NCBI RefSeq assembly: GCF_001269985.1
Contig: NZ_BBZB01000002.1
Span: 434,001-498,000 of the forward strand
Direction of reading: 5' to 3'
Length of the DNA stretch: 64,000 bases
DNA from: Pseudoalteromonas sp. '520P1 No. 423'
GTDB taxonomy: Bacteria; Pseudomonadota; Gammaproteobacteria; Enterobacterales; Alteromonadaceae
The notes under the pieces: generated by a model
The model's input: the letters and a program-made list of their open reading frames with translations, nothing else
Databases searched by the model: none
What the model was told of the DNA's origin: nothing
Translations under genes and position numbers: made by a program
Shown here: positions 29,131 to 38,172 of the stretch, in pieces
Position numbering within the stretch: the stretch's first letter is position 1
Layout: each line of letters opens with the position of its first letter

Positions 29131-29406
29131 TTTAAAAAGCAGGTATTACTCATTAAGTGTTCATCTCGATACCTGCTCAAAAGCTCTATTTTCGCTAGTC
29201 TTGAATAAAGACCAGATATAGTACATTAATTTAAAGCCTTTCCATTTTTTATATTCTCAAGTATTTCCTTTTTCTTGTATTTAGATGGGTTAATTTAATT
29301 GATTTGTAGATATGATTTTATTTTTAACTTTATTAAATAAAAACAATGAATTAAAATTAGTTTCTGATTGTGGTATTTATCAGGCGCAATAATCAAGAGA
29401 GAGATA

Positions 29407-30873
29407 ATGAAACTTAGAAAATTAAAAATATTTAGTGCAGTCATCTTTATGTTTACAAATAACCTCATGGCAACAGTTGGTTACGCTGATGAAACTGATG
29501 ATTTAATCAAAAAAATAATGATTGAACGAAGTATTCCCGGGCTTCAATTAGCGATAGTGAAAAATGGGAAAATAATTAAGTCTCAAGCCTATGGTCAATC
29601 GAATATACAGCATTCAGTTAAAGTAACAGAAGAAACAGTATTCCCAATTAATTCAATGACAAAGTTATTTGTAGGGGTTGCTGTTATGCAACTTGTAGAA
29701 CTAAATAAATTGACGCTAGATGATGAAATTGGAAAGCATTTACCTGAATTACCTTCATCATGGCATCATATTAAAATTAAACAGTTATTTGCCCATACAT
29801 CTGGTTTGCCAAATATTTTAAGTGGGAGACATGTTGATTTAATTGCTAGTAATGATCCTGATGCTGCTTGGCAAAAAGTACAAACAAAACCATTTAAATT
29901 TAGATCCAATTCTCAGTTTCAATATAATCAAACCGGTTATGTTATTTTAGGCAAGCTGATTAATAAATTAGCAAATCAAAGCTTTACCGATTTCATTATT
30001 GAGCATCAACTTGTAAAAATTGGTATGCCATTAACTAAGCAAGCTGGCTTTGCGTATTTAGAAGATGTCATAACTAATCAAGCAAACCAATATAGATTTA
30101 GACAAAATGGGAAATTACGTAATGAGTTTGCTGAATTTGCACCATTAATGAGAGCTGCCGCAGGTATGAGTGCCAATGCTAATGAACTTGCTAAATATAC
30201 GATAGCATTACAAAGTGGTGCGATATTAAATGAATCAAGTTTAAATGATTTATGGGATCCAATTGTATTGAATAACGGTCGTACTGCGGGTTTCAGTTCA
30301 TTTGAAAATGGTTACGCTATTGGTTGGCAAGTGGAAAATAGAAAAGCACATAGAGGTGTCAGTGCCAGTGGAGCAAACGCTAATACACTTATGATTTATC
30401 CTGATGATGATTTATCTATTATTATACTGACTAATTTATTAGGGGCTTTGCCGATACAATTTGTTGATGAGATAGCAAGTATCTATATTCCTGACATGAA
30501 AAAAGAAAATGGCTGGCAAGTGCCTTTTGAAGTGCTTAAAGCGGAAGCGGCTAATAACGCTTTTGAAAATATAGTGCAAATAACATCTAAGATAGAAGCA
30601 CAGTTTGGCGTTTTTTTTAATGTAGGTGAAATAAATCACTGGGGATACGAGCTCATAAACCAAAAAAATTATGAAGGAGCATTAGCTGTATTTACCTTAA
30701 ATACAATTTTAAACCCTGATGTTACAAATACATTTGATAGCCTAGGTGAAACCTATTTTGTGATAAAACAATACAAAAATGCATTGGTTAATTATGAAAA
30801 AGTACTTGATCTAGACCCAAGTAATCGTTGGGCCAAAAAGCAAATAAAGGCAATTAACCAAGCCTATAAATAA
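29407..30873 (+). CDS. Serine hydrolase (beta-lactamase family) with C-terminal TPR
   Basis: 488 residues from ATG 29407, preferred over the earlier in-frame ATG at 29368 because a purine-rich GAGAGAG element and a signal peptide (ending VGYA) follow that choice. Class C/PBP-like motifs are present: S-x-x-K in NSMTK, Y-x-N in YNQTGY, and a late SASGANAN in place of HxG. The C-terminal 100 residues form TPR-like helices (YEGALAVFTLNTILNPD, YKNALVNYEKVLDLDPS). It is probably a periplasmic esterase or D-peptidase; a true beta-lactamase role is unlikely. Single gene. Confidence 0.82.
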   Translation: MKLRKLKIFSAVIFMFTNNLMATVGYADETDDLIKKIMIERSIPGLQLAIVKNGKIIKSQAYGQSNIQHSVKVTEETVFPINSMTKLFVGVAVMQLVELNKLTLDDEIGKHLPELPSSWHHIKIKQLFAHTSGLPNILSGRHVDLIASNDPDAAWQKVQTKPFKFRSNSQFQYNQTGYVILGKLINKLANQSFTDFIIEHQLVKIGMPLTKQAGFAYLEDVITNQANQYRFRQNGKLRNEFAEFAPLMRAAAGMSANANELAKYTIALQSGAILNESSLNDLWDPIVLNNGRTAGFSSFENGYAIGWQVENRKAHRGVSASGANANTLMIYPDDDLSIIILTNLLGALPIQFVDEIASIYIPDMKKENGWQVPFEVLKAEAANNAFENIVQITSKIEAQFGVFFNVGEINHWGYELINQKNYEGALAVFTLNTILNPDVTNTFDSLGETYFVIKQYKNALVNYEKVLDLDPSNRWAKKQIKAINQAYK

Positions 30874-30995
30874 TATTGTAAATTAAAAAACACTCATTTA
30901 TAGCGAGGCATATATCACCTATATGTATTATTGGTGATATTCGCCACTTATATGTGATGAACTTCAAAATTTTCTATTTACTATTTTTAATGTCT

Positions 30996-31352
30996 TTAAA
31001 GCATTAAAGTGTAATGATCAAATGTTGTAATTTTGTTATAGCCCAATTGTTTATAAAGTGTTTGTGCTTGATGATTATCAACTGATGTACACAGTTTTAA
31101 TGAATGGGCATGTGTATCGATAGCATATGCTGTTGCCGCATTCATGAGTGATTTCCCCACTTTTAATTGACGAAAATCAGGTGATACAAACAAGTCATTT
31201 AAGATCCACATTTTTTGCATCGCAGTGGACGAAAATGCAGGGTACAGTTGCACAAACCCAACAGATTGTTTATCTAATTCAGCGAATAAAATGACCGAAT
31301 CCTTATTGTCTAACCGTGCTTTGATAAACGCAGTCATCAGCACAGTTATCAA
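30996..31352 (-). pseudogene. GNAT acetyltransferase lacking its N-terminus
   Basis: 118 codons covering only the middle and C-terminal GNAT motifs: ARLDNKDSVILFAE, LNDLFVSPDFRQLKVGKSLM and QTLYKQLGYNK. About 35-40 N-terminal residues, including beta1 and alpha1, are missing. No matching sequence follows upstream, where the first sRNA copy begins within 150 bp. The acetyl-CoA loop reads RQLKVGKS rather than the usual QxxGxG/A. Probably an N-terminally deleted relic, though a short functional protein cannot be excluded. Confidence 0.6.
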
Positions 31353-31498
31353 CTTAGTCAGCCTAAAGGCAAAACTAAAAAACTACTGAGATGAATGATA
31401 TAACTTCTAACTAGGTGGCCAGAATTACTGTACCACTACAATTTTGTCACGTTAGTGATTATTAAACTTTAGATGTTTTTTGTATTTATTTTAGACAT

Positions 31499-31743
31499 AA
31501 AAAAAGCCCGAAAGGGCTTTTTTGAAAATTCATATCAACCGTCACCGATATGAGCAATGTAGCAAGTAATAAGGGTTGATCATCGACAGCTTAGTATCAA
31601 AGGGCGATAGTTACTAACCTATCAATGATCTTACAGTTTTACGTTCTGTTTAACGTCTTACAGGGTTCTTTTTTATCTAAAATAAGCCTGGCTTCCTGCC
31701 AATATGTCGTCCTTGGGTCTGAGGTTAGGTACTGTGTTTCGTT
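31499..31743 (-). ncRNA. RyhB-like Fur-controlled small RNA, copy 1
   Basis: Predicted transcript of about 245 nt on the minus strand. The -35 TTGACT (complement of 31774-31779), a 17-bp spacer and the -10 GATAAT (complement of 31751-31756) form a near-consensus promoter. A GC-rich hairpin with a T run at 31499-31522 is the terminator. At 31545-31560 the RNA reads ACATTGCTCATATCGG; ACATTGCTCA is identical to the conserved target-pairing core of enterobacterial RyhB. There is no open reading frame. A perfect Fur palindrome covers the -10. It should be made under iron starvation and repress mRNAs of iron-using proteins. Confidence 0.8.
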
Positions 31744-31805
31744 GATAATGATTATCAATTAGAATTGATTCTAAGTCAATCTATAAATGATAATTATTTT
31801 CATTT
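31743..31805 (-). promoter_or_regulatory. Promoter and two Fur boxes of sRNA copy 1
   Basis: A 15-bp perfect palindrome TGATAATGATTATCA at 31743-31757 overlaps the -10 and start site. A second Fur-like site lies at 31785-31805 (ATGATAATTATTTTCAT), just upstream of the -35. Both match the GATAAT-based Fur consensus. Confidence 0.82.
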
Positions 31806-31846
31806 GTTTGTTGCGGCTTAATTAATATAACTAGGCAGTAATTTCA

Positions 31847-32104
31847 TCATGTTAGCTTTTTAGAAATAGTGCTCAACCAATTACGAGCCTCTTCTTCACT
31901 ACCCACATCATGTAAAATAACTTCGGCCTGATCATTAAATTGATCTTGCCACAATAATGGACCTAACGCTTTCATATGATCTTTTGATTTTATAGTTGCG
32001 ACAAATCGAAGGTTCGTATCTGCAATAAGTCGAGGAAAATGCACATCCTTGATATATTCTTTAATGCTAGGAGAAAACACTCCAATAGTCATATCAGCTT
32101 TCAC
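31847..32104 (-). CDS. STAS/SEC14 (SpoIIAA)-like protein, start uncertain
   Basis: 85 residues from a GTG at 32104, ending ILHDVGSEEEARNWLSTI. The frame continues upstream without a stop to about 32317, and homology-like sequence reaches about 32250 (IKIFYEKENELLIHEWLEYN). Together this matches the pattern of single-domain STAS/SEC14 proteins of about 130 residues. No ATG, GTG or TTG is found at the expected start near 32250, only ATA/ATT codons. Either it uses a rare start or it has lost its start. It lies between the two sRNA copies. Confidence 0.5.
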   Translation of the reverse strand: MKADMTIGVFSPSIKEYIKDVHFPRLIADTNLRFVATIKSKDHMKALGPLLWQDQFNDQAEVILHDVGSEEEARNWLSTISKKLT

Positions 32105-32274
32105 AATTACTTTTTCAACAGGGTAAATTAAAAATATATCATATATTTTTTGAAGAATTGTAAGAATAATATCATCATGATCTTCTGTATTATATTCTAA
32201 CCATTCATGGATAAGGAGCTCATTTTCTTTTTCATAGAAAATTTTTATTATGTTTTTGTCTTGGTCGTTATCTG

Positions 32275-32605
32275 CTAAGTTAGGCTTTCGAAGCGCCTGC
32301 TTTGAATAGAATTATTCTGCTTATTAAGTAAATCTCTAGTACTCCAGACTTTACCGTTAGTTGCTAAACCAAGTTTTATATAATCATCGTTTTGAGTTTC
32401 AATAAATGTTTTCAGTCAAAGTAGAGTGGGCTGAGCTATGTTTTTTGATGCTTAATATACTGTAGGCAATTGCGCTATTGTATCTAGACATAGATCCGGA
32501 AGTATTGAGCATAATATTTAATCTTGAGGTTATTTGGGCTTTAGTGGAAATACTCATTAACCAACAAATGAAAATAGCTGTAAATTTTATTTTAATTTTA
32601 AATCC
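32275..32605 (-). pseudogene. Degraded secreted protein, possible VWA-like
   Basis: A coding-like piece begins with a signal-peptide-like KFTAIFICWLMSISTKAQ, then NIMLNTSGSMSRYNSA, resembling a von Willebrand A metal site with Asp replaced by Asn. It stops at 32399-32401. Another frame continues as IETQNDDYIKLGLATNGKVW up to a stop at 32275-32277. No start codon in the right place. It is a frameshifted relic; the family is a guess. Confidence 0.35.
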
Positions 32606-32761
32606 CTTATAAAATAAGATGTTAAATATCGTTTTCGTGCTTTAATACATCAGTTATAGCTTAAATGTATATAATTTCACACTGCTAAGAAAGTAATAAA
32701 TTTTAATATTTTGAAGGACTATTAGCACTTTTCAATAATGGTTTATATTTATTTCAGGCAA

Positions 32762-33006
32762 AAAAAAAGCCCAAAAGGGCTTTTTTGAGAATTCATATCA
32801 ACCGTCACCGATATGAGCAATGTAGCAAGTAATAGGGTTGATCATCGATAGCCAGTATCAAGGGGCGATAGTTACTAAGCTATCAATGATCTTACAGTTT
32901 AACGTTCTGTTTAACGTCTTACAGGGTTCTTTCTTTTATCTAAATAAGCCTGGCTTCCTGCCAATATTTCGTCCTTGTGGTCTGAGGTTAGGTACTGCGT
33001 TTCGTT
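32762..33006 (-). ncRNA. RyhB-like Fur-controlled small RNA, copy 2
   Basis: Near-identical copy of the sRNA at 31499-31743, on the same strand, about 1.26 kb away. -35 TTGACA (complement of 33037-33042), 17-bp spacer, -10 GATAAT (complement of 33014-33019), terminator hairpin with T run at 32762-32786. The same 16-nt core ACATTGCTCATATCGG is at 32808-32823. Differences are scattered substitutions and one- or two-base indels; core, promoter spacing and terminator are preserved, suggesting both copies are functional. Confidence 0.8.
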
Positions 33007-33068
33007 GAGAATGATTATCAGTTAGATCTATTGCTGTGTCAATACTTAAATGATAATTATTTTCATTT
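33006..33068 (-). promoter_or_regulatory. Promoter and two Fur boxes of sRNA copy 2
   Basis: TGAGAATGATTATCA at 33006-33020 is a one-mismatch Fur palindrome over the -10. A second site at 33048-33068 lies upstream of the -35 and is identical to the corresponding site of copy 1. Confidence 0.78.
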
Positions 33069-33217
33069 ATTTGTTGGTTCTATTTTTACTAAATTAGCTA
33101 GAGGCTTTAAATTGCTATAGATGTTGTAACTTTATAACCCTATCAAGATAAATCTGATTTATAAAAAGGTCTTTTGGATTACAAATTCGTGTTGTTTATT
33201 ATAAAGGGTGCTCTTGC

Positions 33218-33274
33218 GACATATACGACGATCAGGTTTTATTTTGTTAATCAAATCTGACAGTCGTAAATGTC
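33218..33274. other. Long imperfect hairpin after the Xre-RES operon
   Basis: Arms 33218-33229 and 33263-33274 match at 11 of 12 positions, and pairing continues inward (TCAGGTTT with AAATCTGA). It lies about 20 nt beyond the toxin stop. No T tract, so it is probably a 3' stabiliser or a repeat rather than a terminator. Confidence 0.4.
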
Positions 33275-33293
33275 CTTTAGGTTGGATCTCGAT

Positions 33294-33959
33294 TTAAACT
33301 AATGAGACACTTTCAGCACTTGTGATCTGCTCACCATTCCAAATAAGTGCGAAGTGTGTGCTTTGAATTATTTCTTGTACATTTTTTGGTGTAAGCATCG
33401 CCCAGCAAATCGCACCTTCATTTCTAACACTGTTGTATTTGATTGTTTCTATGCCTGCATTTCTGAGTTTGTTACCTAACTGTCTAGCATCCGTATAGTT
33501 TTGTTTATCATATACGGGATCTGTTATATCTAAATTCGTTAAGTCGTGAATTTTTCCCACATTAAACTTAACTTTAAGCCCTCTAAGGACGATACGATCA
33601 TAATGCAACCCAGAAACTTTACTAAAATAGTTTTGTTGATGGTGAGTGACTTCAGCCAATGCTGTTTCCATGCTATCAGCAACATATAGTACACCAGCAT
33701 CCCCATAAGAAAACCTAGAACCATCTGGATTGATATGAGTAAAAGGAGCTGTAGCGTATGAACATCCAGTAATACCAAATGGAATATCATTTTGATTAAC
33801 TAGCCCAAGATCCCCTATTTCAGCTTTCAATCTTGGGTTTGTTAATGACTGTAGTAAAAATAGATCTTCAAATTCATCCGAATCTGCTACATCATCAAAC
33901 ATGTCTATTGTTGGATACTTTGAGTTTATTAACCTATAACCAATTAACACTATCGTCAT
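33294..33959 (-). CDS. RES-domain toxin (NAD+-degrading)
   Basis: 221 residues from ATG 33959, chosen over the GTG at 33980 because TGGAG lies just upstream and the GTG overlaps the antitoxin. RES-domain features: YRLI near the N-terminus, FSYGDAGVLYVADSMETALAEV in the middle with the conserved Glu, and a late SVRNEGA. RES toxins of Xre-RES modules cleave NAD+ and stop growth. The antitoxin gene is 7 bp upstream on the same strand. Confidence 0.85.
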   Translation of the reverse strand: MTIVLIGYRLINSKYPTIDMFDDVADSDEFEDLFLLQSLTNPRLKAEIGDLGLVNQNDIPFGITGCSYATAPFTHINPDGSRFSYGDAGVLYVADSMETALAEVTHHQQNYFSKVSGLHYDRIVLRGLKVKFNVGKIHDLTNLDITDPVYDKQNYTDARQLGNKLRNAGIETIKYNSVRNEGAICWAMLTPKNVQEIIQSTHFALIWNGEQITSAESVSLV

Positions 33960-33966
33960 TACTCCA

Positions 33967-34383
33967 CTACCATTGTGCACCTCTCATAGCGTCAATTCTC
34001 TTGAATGTTTCATATAAAGAACCAAAGCTACCAGTTGCAATTACATCTAACGGTTTTTTACCGTTAAAAAATTCATTATTATTTTCAAAACCCATAAAGC
34101 CATAAACATTCTCAGGGTTATCAAACACAAGCCTTAACGCTTGATGCATATTTAATAGATACGATAAACGCTCTATTTGGTCATTATTGAGGTTTGCCCT
34201 AGTAGGGTCTTTTTTTACATTGAAATAGGTAGCCCTACCTAGCTGTAGAATATTAATCGCTTGGTCAGTACTAGCCCCCCATTTATCTAAAATATTCAAT
34301 GAAGCTTTCAAACCCGCTGTAGTTGCTTTTTTAATTTCAGCCTTTTCAGCCTTTTCAGTATTTTTATCTTGTGATGTTTTCAT
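33967..34383 (-). CDS. Xre/MbcA/ParS-type antitoxin (DUF2384)
   Basis: 138 residues from ATG 34383; a TTG at 34401 would add six residues but has no better context. The C-terminal toxin-binding DUF2384 domain is clear (VFDNPENVYGFMGFENNNEF, NGKKPLDVIATGSFGSLYET), preceded by a helix-turn-helix-like region (WGASTDQAINILQLGRATYF). The first 25 residues are Lys/Glu-rich. It neutralises the RES toxin and represses the operon. A palindrome 17 bp upstream is the probable operator. Confidence 0.85.
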   Translation of the reverse strand: MKTSQDKNTEKAEKAEIKKATTAGLKASLNILDKWGASTDQAINILQLGRATYFNVKKDPTRANLNNDQIERLSYLLNMHQALRLVFDNPENVYGFMGFENNNEFFNGKKPLDVIATGSFGSLYETFKRIDAMRGAQW

Positions 34384-34399
34384 TTTATCCGCCTTCTTC

Positions 34400-34427
34400 A
34401 ACTTAAACTGAGCCTAAAGTTTAAGTT
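34400..34427. promoter_or_regulatory. Palindrome, candidate Xre-RES operator
   Basis: Perfect 10-bp arms AACTTAAACT (34400-34409) and AGTTTAAGTT (34418-34427) with an 8-bp spacer, directly upstream of the antitoxin ATG. Antitoxins of this family autoregulate through such repeats. Confidence 0.6.
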
Positions 34428-35288
34428 AAATAAAGTCCATAATTGAACTGTAAATCAATAATAGTCTAAAATAATACTTTTTGAAATGATTTTTGTAAAT
34501 ATTATTAAGCAGCATCAGAACTTCAATCACTATTTCTAAGGTTATAAGCAGAGAGTAAAATTTGATCCAAATACGAGACTGTTGATTAATAACGTATAGA
34601 TTTTAAGGTGGAAGCCTGATCACTTAAGGAGTGTGGGCAAGGCGGTTACTTCACTTAATGACCGCCTTTGAAAGAAGCAGACCTTTGTTTTTTATTCATT
34701 AATGGTGACTTTGAGCCTATTACAGTCATTATACTTAGTGACTTTTCAGTATAATTGGAAATAAATACTGAACAGCAAATAAGTTAAAGTTGATTGTTAA
34801 CTTTTAAATTTTTCCATAAATAACTTCATTACATCAGAATCATCGCACGGCTTGATATGTTGTAGCGCAGGTTTTGTTGATAAAGAATAAAAACCATAAA
34901 ATCAATTGGATACGAATATATATCTTCGATATAACTGTCGCATATAAATTACAAAGCATGCAGTAAACTTTTTTAGGCCTCTGTATTTAATGTTATGTTT
35001 TTCTAAGCGATTTAATTTATATTAATAGATCTCAGTGCGTGAAGTTTATACAAATGTTAACCCGTTATGTGTTGTGCTAATTTATTTGTGAAATAGGTAT
35101 GTATTAGCAGTGCATTGATTGATACCTCAATGATTCTTAAATATTTTATAAAATAACAGACTTAATGCTAATCATGCATGACATTAAGTCGGTTATTTGA
35201 TTTTGCTAGCTTATTATTTATAAACCCACTTTATTAGCTGTTTTTATAAAACGGTAAATAGATTAACAAGTGGGTTGATCATTATATA
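34428..35288. other. 860-bp stretch without an intact gene
   Basis: AT-rich. A coding-like C-terminal relic lies on the minus strand near 34797-34900 (STKPALQHIKPCDDSDVMKL, ending in TAA), with a frameshift upstream. Hairpins at 34639-34668 and 35159-35190 (9-bp arms, T-rich on minus) and a longer-range pair 35223-35231/35268-35276 lie in the 3' region of the heme receptor; the 35159-35190 hairpin may terminate it. No other feature seen. Confidence 0.4.
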
Positions 35289-37535
35289 TTAAAACTGATA
35301 GCTTAAAGTTGCTTTAAAGTTACGACCTAACTCACCAGGATCATTGGCTTCACTGGCTGGTGCTCTAAGGTATCTTTCATTAGTTATATTATCTATTCCA
35401 ATAACGAAACCTAAACCAGATAACTTGCCATTTGGAGAATAACTTACATTTAAATTAAATAATTCGTAAGAGTCAGTACCATAGCCCGCATTTAAATATT
35501 GTTCCGGTAATCTATCTTGCTTTGCATAAGCTAATATCTGACCACCAATATTAAGACTCTCAAGTAGCTGATAATTTAAGTTGATTGATAATTTGTCTGC
35601 AGGGGCATCAGCATAAGGCTGCTTTTGATAATCTATACTACCTAAGAAAAAGTTAGGCATACCTTCAACATCCATATTCATTGATGAGTATCCAAGATAA
35701 GCATCAAATTTACCTAGTTGGTAATTAAGCTCTAATTCAACTCCTTTATTAATTAATAATCCGATATTTTTAGCGCTGTAATCTCTATGTGTTGCTACAG
35801 GTATTCCATTTTCAGGTTGAGGGCCTGGAGAACCTTGTATCTTATCGCCATCATCATTAATGTAATACATAAAAGGTACGTTATTGATGTAATTATCGAT
35901 CTCATTGTCGAAATAAATCGCTTTAAAGCTTAAGTAATCTGAAAAGAGCGTATCTTGCCAAGATAATCCAAATCCAATTTCATAGTTTTTAGATGTCTCA
36001 GGTTTTAAATTAGGCTGAGGTTCTGAATAGCAAATTTTCCCGCCTATATGACAACGCCATTCATCTTTTTTATAAAGCTCTTGCACCGAAGGTGCTCTAA
36101 ATGCTTCAGCATATTTTAAATAAAAATTTAAAAAGTCAGTGGTTTTAATTGTTAACCCGAGTTCTTTAGAAAGTGAACCATCATCATTATTACTATAATC
36201 TACAAACTTATTACTACTACGCTTATAAGTATCATAACGAATTCCTGCAGTAGATAATAAATGACCATCAAAAAATTCAGCTTGATCAATTATTGAAAAA
36301 GATAAGCTTTTGGCATCACTATCACCATAATAGGTGTTGATATTGTCATCGGTATACTCTGACTGTGTAAAGCTTTCGCTTTCATAATTAAATTCAGTGG
36401 CTAAACGGTGGTTTATAAAGCTTTCAAGTTCAGTTAAATTGGCAATTCTTATTCCAGTTCTTTTAGTCGCCCCCTCACTTATTTTGTCAAAACTGATTTG
36501 ATTACCACGACGCTCTATGTAACCTTTGGTTTCTTCTTGATAGTTTTTCTTTGAGTAAACAAGTTGAACATCAAGGTCTATCAAAGCACTATCTGGTTGA
36601 TAAGTATAATTGGCCATAGCTTCAATATAGTCATTTTGATAATCTTCAGCTAAGGTTGGGTAATTAATTGCGTGAGATTGGCGTTGTCCGTAGGGTTGGT
36701 CAATAGATTGGGTATCACTCCAATCTAATTTACTTTGCAAACTATGCATAGGTGAAAAATGCCAAGTGTTTTTAAGTGTTAAGTTTATTCTCTCAGAGCT
36801 ATTTTTAATTTTATCTAATAATGCAACAGGTTCTATATCGTCTGGTGTTACAAAGTCACTTTTATTTTTAGCAACGACATCAATATCTGAAAATGTGATT
36901 TTGCTTGCATGAATTACGGTATCTAATTGATCTGTTAAGCTAAATAGTGAAACTCCAAACTTAGTTGAGTCAGATGCCGATTGATATATACTAGATGCAA
37001 GCGCGCCAAAACCATTTTCACCAAATAAGTAATCACTAGCATCTTTTGTCACTAAACGAATGCTACCACCAATTGCACCAGAGCCTACAGTAAGTGAATC
37101 TGCACCCCGTAATACTTGAACTTGTTTTAACTGAGCAGGATCTACACCTAAACTATTAATGCTGGCAATATTACTTGTACCATCAGACTCTGTTTTTCGT
37201 TTTACATTATCAACCGAAATATGAATTCTTTCTCCGTACAATCCTCTTATCACAGGTTGCCCTGATAATGGGGTTACGCTTCCGTTAATATCGACACCAG
37301 GCAAGTCTTTTAAGATATTAATGAGTTCGGATTGCTGTTTTCGAGCGATTTCTTTTTCATTGATTACAGAGATTGAAGAAGCGACATCTTGATTTAATAA
37401 ACTAATCTTATGACCAAAAACTTCAATATGCTCCAATTCTTTCCTGTCAGTTTTAGCCTCCTCCTCAGCAGCAAGAGGAGTGCCATAAATAGCCGAACAC
37501 ATAGCTATAAAAAGAGCGGATTGTTTCATTTTCAT
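35289..37535 (-). CDS. TonB-dependent heme/hemoglobin receptor
   Basis: 748 residues. Signal peptide 1-22 (ending LAAE), TonB-box-like HIEVFGHKI, plug with LPGVDINGSVTPLSGQPVIR and LRGADSLTVGSGAIGG. The barrel carries AEAFRAPSVQELY, the FRAP box of heme and hemoglobin receptors, followed by PNLKPETSKNYE, the equivalent of the NPNL box. C-terminus ATLSYQF. A consensus Fur box lies just upstream. It imports heme or hemoprotein-bound iron under iron starvation. Inner-membrane heme transporter genes are not in the window. It is divergent from DUF4920 and PepSY genes. Confidence 0.88.
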   Translation of the reverse strand: MKMKQSALFIAMCSAIYGTPLAAEEEAKTDRKELEHIEVFGHKISLLNQDVASSISVINEKEIARKQQSELINILKDLPGVDINGSVTPLSGQPVIRGLYGERIHISVDNVKRKTESDGTSNIASINSLGVDPAQLKQVQVLRGADSLTVGSGAIGGSIRLVTKDASDYLFGENGFGALASSIYQSASDSTKFGVSLFSLTDQLDTVIHASKITFSDIDVVAKNKSDFVTPDDIEPVALLDKIKNSSERINLTLKNTWHFSPMHSLQSKLDWSDTQSIDQPYGQRQSHAINYPTLAEDYQNDYIEAMANYTYQPDSALIDLDVQLVYSKKNYQEETKGYIERRGNQISFDKISEGATKRTGIRIANLTELESFINHRLATEFNYESESFTQSEYTDDNINTYYGDSDAKSLSFSIIDQAEFFDGHLLSTAGIRYDTYKRSSNKFVDYSNNDDGSLSKELGLTIKTTDFLNFYLKYAEAFRAPSVQELYKKDEWRCHIGGKICYSEPQPNLKPETSKNYEIGFGLSWQDTLFSDYLSFKAIYFDNEIDNYINNVPFMYYINDDGDKIQGSPGPQPENGIPVATHRDYSAKNIGLLINKGVELELNYQLGKFDAYLGYSSMNMDVEGMPNFFLGSIDYQKQPYADAPADKLSINLNYQLLESLNIGGQILAYAKQDRLPEQYLNAGYGTDSYELFNLNVSYSPNGKLSGLGFVIGIDNITNERYLRAPASEANDPGELGRNFKATLSYQF

Positions 37536-37557
37536 TTGATTAACCTTTATTTAACGT

Positions 37558-37578
37558 AAATGATAACCATTATCATTT
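37558..37578. promoter_or_regulatory. Fur box between heme receptor and DUF4920 genes
   Basis: A 21-bp near-perfect palindrome (ATGATAACCATTATCAT core), 23 bp before the receptor start. It also lies about 120 bp before the divergent DUF4920 gene, so it can control both. Confidence 0.85.
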
Positions 37579-37698
37579 GTGTGTTGCGGCGGTAGAGTAA
37601 ATGAACTAAAATCATTTGGCAATAAGTTATTTTATTTTGTTATAAGGTCTTAATGTACTGTTATTAATGATAATAAATTTAAAATTAGGAGTATTAAA

Positions 37699-38172
37699 TT
37701 GAAATTTTTAGTTTTTAAAACAATCATGTTTTTGATGATTTTAACCTTTAGCTACGATTGCTTAGCCAAGTCGACTCAATTTGGTGGTGGTGCTGATATG
37801 TCAAAGCAAATAAATATTTCTGACATGCTGAACTCACCAGAAAAATACAAAAATGAGGTGGCCACGATAACAGGTTCAATAGTTAAAGTTTGCAAAAAGC
37901 GGGGATGTTGGATGGAGCTCGCGTCAGATAAAAAATATCAGACTTTAACGATAAAAGTTCCTGATGGAAAAATGGTTTTCCCTATGAGTGCAATGGGAAA
38001 AACAGCTTTTGCTACCGGAACACTTAATAGTATGAAATTAAATTTAGCGAAAACTCGTGATTATTTAGCTCACAAAGCAAAAGAAAACCAAACTGAATTT
38101 GATCCTTCTACAATAACTCAAGCGATGACCGTTTATCGATTCTCTCCAATAGGTGTAACGATTGTTGATTAA
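37699..38172 (+). CDS. DUF4920 domain protein, periplasmic
   Basis: 157 residues from a TTG start with AGGAG 8 nt upstream. Signal peptide ending CLAKS. The domain core ATITGSIVKVCKKRGCWMEL carries the conserved KVCxxxGCWM pair of cysteines, an OB-fold-like pattern that may bind a metal or cofactor. Function unknown. It overlaps the PepSY gene by 11 bp and is divergent from the Fur-controlled heme receptor, so a role in iron or heme metabolism is inferred. Confidence 0.75.
   Translation: MKFLVFKTIMFLMILTFSYDCLAKSTQFGGGADMSKQINISDMLNSPEKYKNEVATITGSIVKVCKKRGCWMELASDKKYQTLTIKVPDGKMVFPMSAMGKTAFATGTLNSMKLNLAKTRDYLAHKAKENQTEFDPSTITQAMTVYRFSPIGVTIVD

Noticed and set aside
29139..29180. Inverted repeat AGCAGGTAT...ATACCTGCT after the second COG0523 gene as a terminator
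   Set aside because: The loop is long and the T-rich side is on the minus strand, where no gene ends; not convincing for the plus-strand gene.
29407..30873. Beta-lactamase resistance gene
   Set aside because: The third motif is not KTG and the protein has a TPR tail; the family is mostly esterases and peptidases. The same applies to 42208-43383.
32250..32300. attC-like GCCTAAC/GTTAGGC word near the STAS-like gene
   Set aside because: Only one core-like word, no matching partner or stem; treated as chance.
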